A DNA stretch of 64,000 nucleotides from Phytophthora sp. 'mugwort' (Eukaryota; Oomycota; Peronosporomycetes; Peronosporales; Peronosporaceae). The position numbers and the translations under genes were made by a program. The first letter of the stretch is position 1. Every line of letters begins with the position of its first letter. The DNA is taken from positions 2,046,001 to 2,110,000 of the forward strand of contig JAUCEF010000011.1 in assembly GCA_033558025.1 (NCBI GenBank). Direction: 5' to 3'. This document shows, in pieces, positions 1 through 9,897 of the stretch. The notes beneath the pieces were generated by a model. That model saw only the letters and a list, made by a program, of their open reading frames with translations. It was not told the DNA's origin and did not search any database.

Positions 1-783
1 GTGGAGTTCGGCTGGAAGATCGATGGCCCCGGTCTGGAGAAGCAGCTGGGCATCAAGAAGGTCCGCCTTATCAACGATTTTGCCGCCATGGGCTATGGAC
101 TGCTGACCCTTCGTCCCCACGAGTACATGGTGCTAAACGACGTGCCCAAGGACGAGACTGCTCCCATGGCCACCATTGGTGCTGGTACCGGGCTGGGTGA
201 GTGCTTTTTGACCCCTGGTATGGACGGTCAGTACTCGTGCTTCGCCTGCGAGGGTGGCCACACTGATTTCGCCCCTGCTGACGAGATTGAGATTGAACTG
301 TACAATGAGATCAAGGCCAAGCTCGGCTGCGGTAAGCGCTTTTCGGTTGAGCGTATCGTGTCTGGCCCGGGTCTGGCTACAATCTACGAGTTCCTGGCCA
401 AGAAGTTTCCCGAGAAGGTGGACCCGAAGGTGCACGAGGAGTTCCTGAAGGCCAACACGCAGCAGGGCCGTGTCATTGGCGAGAACGCGAAGACGAACGA
501 GCTGTGCAACCAGACTCTGGAGATCTTCGTGGGTGCGTATGGTCGTGAAGCTGGTAACGCGATGCTGAAGTACCTGCCTCGCGGTGGTTTCTACATCACG
601 GGCGGTCTTGCTCCTAAGAACCTGGACTACTTCACGAAGAAGGACATCTTCCTGAAGTCACTGTTCGACAAGGGCCGTGTAAGCCCCGCTATCAAGGCTT
701 GCCCGATCTATCTTGTCCTGAACGAGGACCTGGGCGAGCGTGGTGCTCACTACTACGCGTACCAGCTGCTGACGGAGTCGTAA
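1..783 (+). CDS. Glucokinase, bacterial type, 3' part (5' end outside window)
   Basis: This is the C-terminal 260 codons of an ATP-dependent glucokinase (glucose to glucose-6-phosphate, cytosolic, first step of glycolysis). The frame is open to the window edge, so the GTG at position 1 is not a start. Visible family motifs are LINDFAAMGYGL (catalytic Asp), GAGTGLGE (phosphate-binding loop) and EGGHTDFAP (sugar-contacting Glu/His). The N-terminal phosphate-1 motif lies outside. It is nearly identical to the next gene over the shared length, so the two are a tandem duplication. Stop is TAA at 781-783. No intron is seen. Assignment is firm; substrate preference is inferred from the family. Confidence 0.93.
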   Translation: MEFGWKIDGPGLEKQLGIKKVRLINDFAAMGYGLLTLRPHEYMVLNDVPKDETAPMATIGAGTGLGECFLTPGMDGQYSCFACEGGHTDFAPADEIEIELYNEIKAKLGCGKRFSVERIVSGPGLATIYEFLAKKFPEKVDPKVHEEFLKANTQQGRVIGENAKTNELCNQTLEIFVGAYGREAGNAMLKYLPRGGFYITGGLAPKNLDYFTKKDIFLKSLFDKGRVSPAIKACPIYLVLNEDLGERGAHYYAYQLLTES

Positions 784-1650
784 CCGTGAGCTGAGGAGTT
801 CCGTAAGCAGACAGCCAGGTGGGCAGCGAGCAGCATTGGAGTCGCGGCTCGCATGTGATTGATAATAAACCTCTTACTGTAGTTGCGTCCTGTTCGTTTG
901 TGTCTAGCACTGAGATCCCGGAAGTTGAAGTCGCCACCATGATGCGCGCAAGGTCTGGACGCCGAGTCCATGTACCTTGTATTATGTGCCTTCCAACCTG
1001 GTTGAGGTTGCTGCAAGGCGGATGGTGAAGCCTGGTCAAGTCAAAGGCAAGAAGGGAGTCAAATCAGACTTGGAGCGTCAAGGTCGCTGCTGCTTCGACT
1101 TTGAAGTCCAAGCAGCCGATCCGTGGTTTATGCACGAGTTGAAGCAGGACTATACTGGAATCAAGTGAGTCGACAGTGTCAACTTGACATGCGGCGTCTG
1201 ACATGCGGGAGCAAGGGCACTCCATCTCATCCATTCCCACTCCACCCACCGGTATTAAAGACAACACAGGCGACAGCATTGGAAAGGGACCAGACCCCCT
1301 GCAAGCGTCTCCTCGGGACGGACCCAACCTTGCCACGAAACCGATGGTTGGTTGAAAAGCTGACTTTTGCGCGCTAGGATTGGTCGGTTCTAGTTTGATG
1401 AAGCCATTTCTGTCGTTTTTGGTGCATGGGCACGCGGCGGCGCATCCGATTCTCTTGACAAATGTATGGCTTACTCTTGATAAGACAAACTGCCACGCAT
1501 CTGCACCAATCGCTGCGATTGTGAAAGTTCAGACTCGAAACCAGAAACCGTTCATAAGATAACAACTTCAAGGCCAAAGCCGTGTAGAGCTTGCACAGCA
1601 AGATCCTATTCCCCCCCCCCCCCCCGGTCCCTGCTCGAAGGCGGCGTCCA
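784..1650. other. Intergenic spacer between glucokinase copies
   Basis: About 870 bp with no convincing gene on either strand; the short open frames here have no recognisable domain or codon signature. It ends in a poly(C) run and the promoter of the next glucokinase. Confidence 0.6.
1611..1625 (+). repeat. Poly(C) tract, 15 C
   Basis: An uninterrupted run of 15 cytosines about 100 bp upstream of the second glucokinase ATG and ~30 bp upstream of its initiator-like motif. It could form a G-quadruplex/i-motif or be a slippage-prone microsatellite; no function is shown. Confidence 0.9.
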
Positions 1651-1672
1651 GCTCAAGTCATTCCGGAATCTT
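1651..1672 (+). promoter_or_regulatory. Oomycete initiator (Inr)-like core promoter of glucokinase 2
   Basis: Contains TCATTCC (1658-1664) in a GCTCAAGTCATTCCGGAATC context, close to the known oomycete initiator consensus GCTCATTYYNCAWTTT. It lies ~60 bp upstream of the ATG at 1724, the expected distance for a transcription start in Phytophthora-type genes. Confidence 0.6.
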
Positions 1673-1723
1673 CCGTCTCCAGGACAAGCACCAGCAGCCT
1701 CAAGCTCTCTCCTCTCCAACACC

Positions 1724-2785
1724 ATGTCTGAGTTCAGCCTCATCATCTCCGGCGACTGCGGCGGCACCAACACGCGTCTGTCGCTGTGGAAGATCCCCAC
1801 TGGTGCCACCCAGCTCAAGGGCAACATTGCCCCAGGCGATGCCATCTTCGCCAAGAAGTACCTGAATGAGGAGCACGCGAGTTTCAACGAGGTGTGCCAC
1901 CTCTTCATGAACGATGCAAAGCTCACGGACCAGGTGCCCGAAGCCTGCGTGCTCGCCTGCGCCGGACCCATCCTCAACAACACTGTGGACTTCACCAATG
2001 TCGAGTTCGGCTGGAAGATCGACGGCACCAGCCTCGAGAAGGAGCTCGGTATCAAGCAGGTCAAGCTCATCAACGACTTTGCCGCTATGGGCTACGGCTT
2101 GCTGACTCTGCGCCCGCACGAGTACATTGTTCTTAACGACGTGCCCAAGGACGAGACCGCCCCCATGGCTACCATTGGTGCTGGTACCGGTCTGGGTGAG
2201 TGCTTCCTGACCCCCGGCAATGACGGACAGTACTCGTGCTTTGCCTGCGAGGGTGGCCACACCGATTTCGCCCCTGCTGACGAGATTGAGATCGAACTGT
2301 ACAATGAGATCAAGGCTAAGCTTGGCTGCGGTAAGCGCTTTTCGGTTGAGCGTATCGTGTCTGGCCCGGGTCTGGCCACGATCTACGAGTTCCTGGCCAA
2401 GAAGTTCCCTGAGAAGGTGGACCCGAAGGTGCACGAGGAGTTCCTGAAGGCCAACACGCAGCAAGGCAAGGTCATCGGCGAGAACGCGAAGACGAACGAG
2501 CTGTGCAACCAGACTCTGGAGATCTTCGTGGGTGCGTACGGCCGTGAGGCTGGTAACGCGATGCTGAAGTACTTGCCTCGCGGTGGTTTCTACATCACGG
2601 GCGGCCTCGCTCCCAAGAACTTGGACTACTTCACGAAGAAGGACATCTTCCTGAACTCCCTGTTCGACAAGGGTCGTGTGAGCCCAGCTCTGAAGGCTTG
2701 CCCGATCTATCTGGTGCTGACGGAGGAGCTCGGCGAGCGCGGTGCTCACTTTTATGCGTACCAGTTGCTCCACACGGGCGCGTAA
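1724..2785 (+). CDS. Glucokinase, bacterial type, complete
   Basis: A 353-residue, intronless glucokinase that phosphorylates glucose at C6 with ATP. Motifs in order: GDCGGTNTRLSLW at the N-terminus (phosphate-1 loop, residues ~9-21), LINDFAAMGYGL (catalytic Asp), GAGTGLGE (phosphate-2), and EGGHTDFAP. It has the normal length for the ROK-independent Glk family. The start at ATG 1724 is supported by the MSEFSL..ISGDCGG beginning and by the upstream initiator motif. It is the middle copy of three glucokinase genes in this window. The Maverick element begins 160 bp downstream of its stop. Confidence 0.95.
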   Translation: MSEFSLIISGDCGGTNTRLSLWKIPTGATQLKGNIAPGDAIFAKKYLNEEHASFNEVCHLFMNDAKLTDQVPEACVLACAGPILNNTVDFTNVEFGWKIDGTSLEKELGIKQVKLINDFAAMGYGLLTLRPHEYIVLNDVPKDETAPMATIGAGTGLGECFLTPGNDGQYSCFACEGGHTDFAPADEIEIELYNEIKAKLGCGKRFSVERIVSGPGLATIYEFLAKKFPEKVDPKVHEEFLKANTQQGKVIGENAKTNELCNQTLEIFVGAYGREAGNAMLKYLPRGGFYITGGLAPKNLDYFTKKDIFLNSLFDKGRVSPALKACPIYLVLTEELGERGAHFYAYQLLHTGA

Positions 2786-2940
2786 GCTCTTGTCCCATCG
2801 CGAGCAAGTGCTGCTGAGGTGTAGACGTGGCTGATGTCGTGGACGGTATGGAGATCCCACCTCGACGTGTAGGTCGACAGTACGAATAGCGTTCTGTCTG
2901 CTATTGAACAATTTCATTCTAAAAGGTTTTCTTTCATATT

Positions 2941-2946
2941 ATTCTG
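2941..2946 (+). repeat. Target-site duplication ATTCTG, left
   Basis: ATTCTG directly abuts the outer end of the left terminal inverted repeat and is repeated at 29320-29325 directly outside the right one. A 6-bp duplication is the hallmark of Maverick/Polinton integration. Confidence 0.9.
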
Positions 2947-3224
2947 AGTAGTATGACATGGCACATTACGCCGGCAGTTTTTTTTCTTTCCGTAATTTAC
3001 CAGTGAGAGTAGGGCTAAAGCTTCCTGATCACAATCTGTTGAAATCGACTACAACACCGCTAATAACACCTGCTGCAAAGGAGGTCTACTTCACACCTCC
3101 AAGCACCGCACATAGCGACATCGGGACTACATGCAAAGGAGGCATTCATTCGAAGTGAAAATCATGCTAACCTCGTTGAGTGCGGCACGTTACGACGACA
3201 GTTTTTTTCTTCCCGTAATTTACC
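2947..3224 (+). repeat. Left terminal inverted repeat of the Maverick
   Basis: 278 bp, near-perfect inverse of 29043-29319. Each copy contains two direct sub-repeats that begin GGCACRTTACG and end CGTAATTTACC (outer at ~2960, inner at ~3184 on the left). The outer ~235 bp match almost exactly in the two ends; the inner sub-repeats differ by several substitutions. Confidence 0.93.
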
Positions 3225-3276
3225 CTAGCTTCCTGATCACAATCTGCCACAATACCTCTGCCTTTCTAACCACGCG

Positions 3277-4515
3277 ATGACGTGGCCTCTCGCCATCGGT
3301 TGGAAGTTATGTGCCACGCCTTCATTTCCGCTTAAATACGAATCGAAATTGCCTCCCCTTCCTTCTTTCTCATTCCAGAATCCGCCGCCTCGAGGAAAGA
3401 TAGTGAAGCTCTTCTGTGCGATTGTTGGTGTGGCGGGGAGCGCGTTCGAGGTGAAAATCGACGATGCTGAGTCGGTTTCAGCGTTGAAGAAGGCGATCTG
3501 GGAGGAAATCAAAGAGAAGTCTATACACGACGATAACTTCAGGAGCGTCGTTGCATCGGACCTGCAGCTCTTCCTGACGAAGACGACGGACGGCGCGTGG
3601 CTGAAGTCGAAGGATCTACTCCGGATGCGGAAGGGCGAGATTCCCAATGAAGTTGAGAGTCGCTACATGAACGAGGAATTGGAGGATCCGACGGACAGAA
3701 TCATCACGAAATTCCCCATTGAAATCCCCGACGGGTCGATCCACGTGCTGGTAGAGGTTCCCGGTAACCTAAATCAAGTCGCCAAGGATACGCGCTCGGC
3801 AAGAACCCACAGTGAACATCGACGGAAGCGCTGGCGTGAACTTAATGAAATCCTCGACAAGAACAAGAAGGCTAAGACGAACGGGGACGATGGTTTGTCG
3901 ACTGGGTACTCCTACGTGCGATGGAGCGAAGTCAAGAGTGTGCTCGACTACGAACGGTATAAACAGGAGCGCACGCCGATTCCCGATCATGCTTTCAAAT
4001 TTTTGATCAAGTACTTGAAATACGCTGCGGAAGCTATGAACGGATACACCGACGCATCGAGGGAAGCAAAGCGTTATCACTTTATCGCGCCCGTACTCAT
4101 CATGCTTTGTAGTTTGTTTGTCGACATGAAACTAGAGGTCGAAGGGTCGGTGGAAGGCAACGAAGTTCACGCAAACGGAAATTTTGAGTTCGTGCTCACC
4201 CGTGGTAAGACTAAGCTATGTATCGTGGAAGCAAAGAAGAACGACTTCGATCAAGGGAAAGCGCAGGTGCTCATCGGATGCGAAGCGGTTGCCGACCGCG
4301 AAGGCCTCTATGTCGTGTACGGCATCGTGACAGACTTCATGAAGTGGCAACTCTACCGCTGTGGTGAAAATTCCATTTTGCTGGATTCGAGCACGCTTAG
4401 TGCTAAATTGGAGGAACTGGACACCGGATCGATGCGAGATGTGTGCGAGATGATCTACGGGGCGTTGTCGAACCACGAAGAGGAATGCAAGAAAGAACAG
4501 CTTTGCATTGAATGA
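3277..4515 (+). CDS. Crinkler (CRN)-type effector-like protein with PD-(D/E)XK-like C-terminal domain
   Basis: The open frame has 412 codons. Homology to CRN proteins begins at codon 42 (nt 3400) with VKLFCAIVGVAGSAF. The LFLAK-type motif reads LFLTK, and the N-terminal module closes with HVLVEVPG, as in CRN headers used for secretion or translocation. The C-terminal half has FEFVLTRGKTKLCIVEAKK followed by a QGKAQVLIGCEA helix, which fits a PD-(D/E)XK nuclease fold; this is inference. At the position where family members start with ATG there is ATA (3400-3402), so either translation starts at the upstream ATG 3277 or the start is lost. AATAAA lies at 4518. It sits 52 bp inside the left TIR, so it is element cargo. 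It lacks the ATATAG motif of the other element genes. Confidence 0.8.
   Translation: MTWPLAIGWKLCATPSFPLKYESKLPPLPSFSFQNPPPRGKIVKLFCAIVGVAGSAFEVKIDDAESVSALKKAIWEEIKEKSIHDDNFRSVVASDLQLFLTKTTDGAWLKSKDLLRMRKGEIPNEVESRYMNEELEDPTDRIITKFPIEIPDGSIHVLVEVPGNLNQVAKDTRSARTHSEHRRKRWRELNEILDKNKKAKTNGDDGLSTGYSYVRWSEVKSVLDYERYKQERTPIPDHAFKFLIKYLKYAAEAMNGYTDASREAKRYHFIAPVLIMLCSLFVDMKLEVEGSVEGNEVHANGNFEFVLTRGKTKLCIVEAKKNDFDQGKAQVLIGCEAVADREGLYVVYGIVTDFMKWQLYRCGENSILLDSSTLSAKLEELDTGSMRDVCEMIYGALSNHEEECKKEQLCIE
3321..3330 (+). promoter_or_regulatory. Host-type initiator-like motif of the CRN gene
   Basis: TTCATTTCCG resembles the oomycete initiator; a second candidate TCATTCC lies at 3370-3376. Both are downstream of ATG 3277 and upstream of the ATA at 3400, suggesting that the natural mRNA began here and that ATG 3277 was not used. 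Confidence 0.4.
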
Positions 4516-4523
4516 GAAATAAA

Positions 4524-4885
4524 GTATTCACCCTTCTATAATTTTATATGTTACAAAGCAATATTATGTTTCGGTGAGATCATTGAATGTATCATGCATT
4601 TACATAAGTAAGTGGCAATTGGTAGTTCTACTGGATCTCCGAGGGTACGATTCTCAAAGCGGTCGCGGCGAGCTATCGACGCTACTGCGCAACCATTGCC
4701 TCCTGGTACCAAGATGTTTCCAAGATCACTGAGAAATGTTTGCCACCACTTATCGGAGAGGTTTGCGCGGGTCGTGACGATCGCCAGTATGTTATTATTA
4801 CTCGATCTATTCCCAAGTTGATTTATTTCAGTGCTGCATCAATATTTTTATTATCCTGATCATATAAAGTTATTAATATACAAAG
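4524..4885. other. AT-rich spacer inside the Maverick
   Basis: About 360 bp between the CRN polyadenylation signal and the first replication-module gene. No coding signal is seen; ATATAC at ~4876 is a variant of the element's start-proximal motif. Confidence 0.5.
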
Positions 4886-5064
4886 ATGGCATACTCACCC
4901 GATCAATATCTCGCTAATAAGAGCGCATCAAGGAAGCGCAGAAGCGCTACTACCAACGCACACGCGAAGCTCGTTTAACCTACCAAAAGGGGTATGACGA
5001 TAAGAATAGGGACCAAATTCGAACACGCAAGCGGAAGCCCAAAGGCGAACTTAGTACTAGGTAA
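4886..5064 (+). pseudogene. Small basic Lys/Arg-rich Maverick protein, frameshifted
   Basis: From ATG 4886 the frame reads MAYSPDQYLANK and is then truncated after 30 codons. A second frame takes over at ~4922 with a helical, strongly basic stretch (KRYYQRTREARLTYQKGY, later TRKRKPKG) up to TAA at 5062-5064. The composition suggests a ~60-residue DNA-binding protein broken by one single-base indel. No family is recognised. An AATATAC box lies 5 nt before the ATG. Confidence 0.5.
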
Positions 5065-5129
5065 ACCGAACTTAACTCTGAAAACGAACTTAGCTAGTAA
5101 TTTTTTTTCTACCATAAAAAGTCAAGCCC

Positions 5130-5136
5130 TATATAG
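5130..5136 (+). promoter_or_regulatory. TATATAG start-proximal motif
   Basis: TATATAG three bases before ATG 5140. One of a series of near-identical boxes placed just upstream of Maverick genes. Confidence 0.6.
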
Positions 5137-5139
5137 ACA

Positions 5140-5787
5140 ATGAATTTTGAAGGATGCCCTCGGCGACCTTAGCCAGTACCATTCGTCTTGGTGGTTCTGT
5201 CATGCAGTAAAGGACAAAAGTAAATGGATGCCTGTAGGGAAAACCCAAGTTTATCCGTGCCATGGCTATCGACCTAATGTCAACCCACGGTGTTATTGCA
5301 ACACCCCGATCAAGCGACACTTCCTTATTATCGACATGGATGAGAACCATCACTTTGTTGGTTCAGAGTGTGTTAAGCTCTTTGGTGGGCACTACAGTAT
5401 AAGGTGTGCCTCGGCTGCCAATGTCGGTACCGAGGTAGCTACAAATACTGTAAGGAGTGTCGAAACCGTGGTCTGACTTCTTTTAGTGAGACGAGGTTAG
5501 CATTTGGCAAGTACAGAAATCGAAAGCCAGAGTCGTTATTGGGAGTGGATGACTCCTACATCCACTTCCTATTTAAGTGTGATATCGTATCTGAAGCCTC
5601 TAGACTGGATTTAGCTCGTAATTTTCTCCCAAGAACGGTTATTGGAGGCAAAGACAAGTACAGTGATAAGACATTCAATTGGGTCAAGGCTCACGATCCA
5701 AAATATTATCGCTGGTTGCAAACGCGCGACAGACCCTACGTCAAGTATTTGAATAAATTAATTTCGAATTTTTTTGTATGGGACTAA
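5140..5787 (+). pseudogene. Zinc-ribbon plus ExoX-like C-terminal domain protein, frameshifted
   Basis: The protein signal starts at ATG 5140 and is split by indels near 5150 and 5395. The first half carries CYCNTPIKRHFLI and FVGSECVKLFG, a zinc-ribbon layout common in large DNA viruses. Next comes a second cysteine cluster (CLGCQCRY, YCKECRNRG), and then FGKYRNRKPESLLGVDDSYIHF, the ExoX C-terminal-like repeat pattern (GK-Y/F-x-x-K, then D-x-x-Y), repeated later as DPKYYRWLQTR. No nuclease active site is visible, so it is probably a nucleic-acid-binding accessory protein of the replication module. It precedes the polymerase by 84 bp. Confidence 0.6.
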
Positions 5788-5859
5788 GATATAAAGTCGA
5801 TCCTGATACAAGATCCAATAATTATAAAGTCATTTCCACGGGAATAATATCGCCAAGAA

Positions 5860-5866
5860 TATATAG
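5860..5866 (+). promoter_or_regulatory. TATATAG start-proximal motif of polB
   Basis: TATATAG five bases before ATG 5872 of the polymerase gene. Confidence 0.6.
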
Positions 5867-5871
5867 GCAAC

Positions 5872-8800
5872 ATGTTTGCATACGAGCTCGAAGGATTAAA
5901 GAGATTAAATATCCAAGCTATTAAATGGGGTAGCAGCTACCGTGTTAAGGTGCGTGGTAGAACGGGTAAGATGGTTTATGCTAGCAACGTTTCCCGTCCT
6001 ACCAACCAGAAGCTGTTAGCTTAGCAGTACAAGATTTCTGTGGGGACTCTGAAAAAACACATGTCTCCGGACTACAAGACTGACCCCAAGTATCGATTTT
6101 ACAACGGAAAACACATGGAGTCGCACCTGTATGAAGGTATCGAGCCTGCTGAGTTCTACGACAAGCTGGAGAACGTTCTTGCGGGCCAAACTAACGCCTT
6201 CAAGGTAAACATTGCTCTTGGGTACGATCTCGTGAGCCTAACAGATGGTGATTTTACCCAATACTGGCACCCGAATCTGGCTAACACTTACGTATTTAAG
6301 ACCCCTGTTGCAATCAACAGTCGATCCGATATCCGTAAGAAAATTATCAGAGATCAGGTCGATGGAGTTGGCAGACACGCTGAACTACCCCAAATCGGGG
6401 TATAAGCTAAAATCAATTACCGGGTTCAAAATATACATCTACTTCCGCGAGCATGCTCTCGGTGATAGTGAAGCTGTTATCCCACAGATTATTCGCGATA
6501 ACAAGCACGTAATCAACTTTCCCAAGACCAACAACAAGTGTGTGTTTCACTGTATCGCATGGTACTTGAATCAGCATGCTAAGAAAGATCCTCGTCGGAT
6601 CCAGGCTCAGGTGAAAGAAGTATTCAAGCGCTACTGCTCCTACAAGGGTATCAGCTATACGCTTAGCCTGTTCCGAAGCTTTAAACCGATTGATCTCCTA
6701 CAGCTCGACGAACTTGAGGAATGCTTTCAGTTAGGTATTAACGTCTACGCAATGGATGTAAAGACCGGTAATGTTGAATGTATTCGTCGTTCGGAGAGAG
6801 GGAGTTGCTATGGATATCCTTTCCCATGAAAACATGCTCTTTTCATCAAGAACATTGATATGCTCCAGTCCAAGTACCAATGCTCGAAGTGTGAGATGGT
6901 TTTCGCTAGCTCTACTAAGCTACGGGACCATACCAAAAATCAGTGTGAGCTCGTAAACATCGAAAGTTTCCCAGCTGAACCAACTATCTATAGACCAGCT
7001 CCAAACACTATTCGATCAATGCTAACCAAGTATTCGATCAAGAATGCTGACTACATTGACCACTTCATCGTTTACGACTTCGAGGACATTCTTAGCCTAC
7101 CGCGACTCAACACGGGGAGAATACTGTCTTCACGAACGAACACATTCCGGTGTCTGTATCCGTAGCTGATAGCTTAACCGAGAAGGTGCGCTGTTTTGTA
7201 AATGACGATCCAAAGATGTTGCTTATGGATATGTTCAAATACATTGGTGATGTATCGGTGAAGATCCAATAGTACAATGTCGATAAGTTTAAGTCGCTTC
7301 TGCAATAAATCATCAATGCCCACGGTCTGACAGGTATGGAAATTCCAGGCGTCAATCTTGGTAAGAAGTACAATATGTCTGATGTGGAGAGTTGGATTAA
7401 AGAAGGGAAGTATGGTAGCTTCTTCCACTTCCATAGCAGTCTTGGCTTTGGTAAGCAAAGGTCCGACTACGGAAGACTTAAACAGCAGATTGATCAGGTA
7501 CCAGTATTCGGCTTCAATTCTGGTCGATACGATATCAACTTGATTAAGAGTGACTTATTTGCCATCATTGGTACTGACAACATCAAATCTATCATCAAGA
7601 ACCCCAGCTACATGTGCAATGCTACATCGAACATGAAAAGCTCGATATTAGCAACTCTGTACCGGCTGGTACCAGCTTACGATAAGTATCTTGCGACATA
7701 TCTCGGTGGCTGCAAATGTGATGACAAAATTAGATGTGTCTGTGGTCGTGGCAAGGGTCTATTCCCGTACGAGTACATCACCGCGTTCAATGTACTCAAC
7801 CAGACTACTATCCCGCCTAAGTCAGCTTCTGACAGCAAGCTCCGTGGGTCAAGCATCACCGATGATGACTACGAACGAGTGAAGTTCGTGTGGGGGTACT
7901 ACGAGATGAAATCCATCAAGGACCTACTGGTCTGGTACAACAATCTCGATGTAGTTCCATTTATCAAGGCTATCATAGCCCAGCGCGAGCTATTCATGCG
8001 TTTCGATCTGGATATGTTCACGGATGGAGTGTTGCTACCTGGACTTTCGGAGAAGGTTATGTATCAGACCTGCTTCAACAACCTCCAATATCCGGATAAG
8101 ACACCTGCTAACGCATTCCAATTTCCATTTCAGCGCATGAACGGCTACAAGAGTCAGGATGCTAAGGCAAAGCGGGAATTCGGTATGACACTGGATCACT
8201 TGGATACATTGCTGCAAAAGCAAAAGTATCTGTGTGGTTTATGCTACTGTCAGCTGACCGTCGATACCGCTTCAGCAGATCGTATCAACAACAAGCTTGG
8301 ACACATCGATGGCAACATATTGGTCAACTGTATCAAGTGCAAATACCGCCCGTAAGGACATGTCGCTCAAGGGATTTCGCTATAAGAAGTTGCTTGAGTT
8401 CAACTCGGACAGATTGGTGTATAGCATTGATAAGGAGGAAAAAGACATCTACGCTAAGATGAAGGCCAACATTGCTGGAGGTCCATCTGTTATCTTCAAT
8501 CGCTACGCTAAGCGCAATGAGACGAAGATTCGCGGTGGTAAGCTCTGTAAGAAAATTATCGGATACGATGCTAACGCTCTATACCTATGGGCGCTTGGTA
8601 ATGAGATGCCATGCGGACGATTGACTACGATCGAAGCTTATGACGGCATTGTCGACGACATTGTTGCTGATCAGATTTTCGGATTCCTTGAATGCGATAT
8701 TCTAACTCCAGACCTTCTTAAAGAGTACTTCAGTGAGATGACCCCAATTTTCAAAAACACGCTAATCGATTGTGCTGATGAGAGTGTCATTGGTCATCAC

Positions 8801-9849
8801 ATGTACAAGTACAACGAGGCACGTAAGCAAAGCCGAGCAAAACTAGCTCGTAAGCTGATAGGTAGCTACTTTGGTGAAAAGATTCTTATATACGCACCTT
8901 TGCTTAAGTGGTATATTTCCCACGGTTTGAAGATCTCCAAGACTTACTGCTTTATCAAGGCCAGCTCTCACAAGGCTTTTGATCCTTTTATGGAGGCTGT
9001 ATCAAACGCTCGACGAGAGGGTGATGTTGATAAGTCTAAGGCGATGATTGCTGAGATAATGAAACTTGTAGGCAACAGTGCTTTTGGTCGATCTGGAATG
9101 GATATGAGCAAGCACAAAAAGGTCAAGTATGAGTCGAACGACAAAGCTATTAAGAGTAAGATCGAACACTTTACGTTCCACGGGTTGGAGGAGCTTAATG
9201 ATTCTTGTGAAATTACGATGAAAAAGCGTCGTCTCAACAACAAGAACCCGATCCATTTATCAATTGCTATCTATCAGCTCGCTAAGCTACGCATGCTTCG
9301 GTTTTACTATGACTGCATCGACTCTTACTTCGATCGTTCAGACTTGCAATATCAGGAGATAGACACGGACAATGGCTATATCGCGTTCAGCTGCGAGAAC
9401 CCCTTCAAAGATTGTATCAAGCCTGAACTACGTGATCACTTCGATGAGCATAAGTACGAGTGGTTCCCGCGAGACTACAACGCTGAGGTAGCCAAGCTCG
9501 ATCGTTGCACGTCTGGACTATTCAAGGAAGAGTGGCGAGGTGATGCAATGGTCTCATTATCCTCTAAGAACTACATCTGCTACCTACCGGACGAGGAGCA
9601 CAAGGTCAAAGCCAGTGCCAAGGGTATACAGCAGGGGCGTGGTCGCAATGTTGATGTACTTAACCCAGATGGCTTCGAGACCGTTGTACGGAACCACATC
9701 ACACTTCGGGGTACTAACAAGGGTTTCAGACTATCGAAAGAAACCAAATCGATCATTACCTATACTCAAACCAAACAGCGCTCAACTACTACTATGATAA
9801 GCGCCAGGTAATGTCGGACGGTATTTCAACGATTCCACTTAACGTCTAA
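5872..9849 (+). pseudogene. polB: Protein-primed-type family B DNA polymerase of the Maverick
   Basis: A ~3,978-bp gene (about 1,320 codons) that replicates the element. Features in order: N-terminal region with FPKTNNKCVFHCIAWYL; C2H2-type finger CSKCEMVFASSTKLRDH (~6880); exonuclease motifs VYDFED (Exo I, ~7073), FGFNSGRYD (Exo II, ~7510) and YNNLDVVPF (Exo III, ~7940); an HNH-like insert (~8180-8350); polymerase motifs YDANALYLWAL (A, ~8560), KLVGNSAFG (B, ~9065) and DTDNGYIAF (C, ~9360; Asn replaces the usual Ser after DTD). It is broken by TAG 6022, TGA 6827, TAG 7270, TAA 7306 and by frame changes near 6370, 7115, 8340 and 9780. The start follows the ATATAG box; the last family-like residues end at TAA 9847-9849. 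Confidence 0.93.
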
Positions 9850-9887
9850 GGGGATATATCGAGCTGATGCTTATTTCCCCCCTCTAA

Positions 9888-9893
9888 ATATAG
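9888..9893 (+). promoter_or_regulatory. ATATAG start-proximal motif of integrase
   Basis: AAATATAG ending four bases before ATG 9898 of the integrase gene. Confidence 0.55.
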
Positions 9894-9897
9894 GATC

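Noticed and set aside
1..3. GTG as start codon of the first glucokinase
   Set aside because: The conserved N-terminal ATP-binding motif is missing and the frame runs off the window edge, so the gene is cut, not started here.
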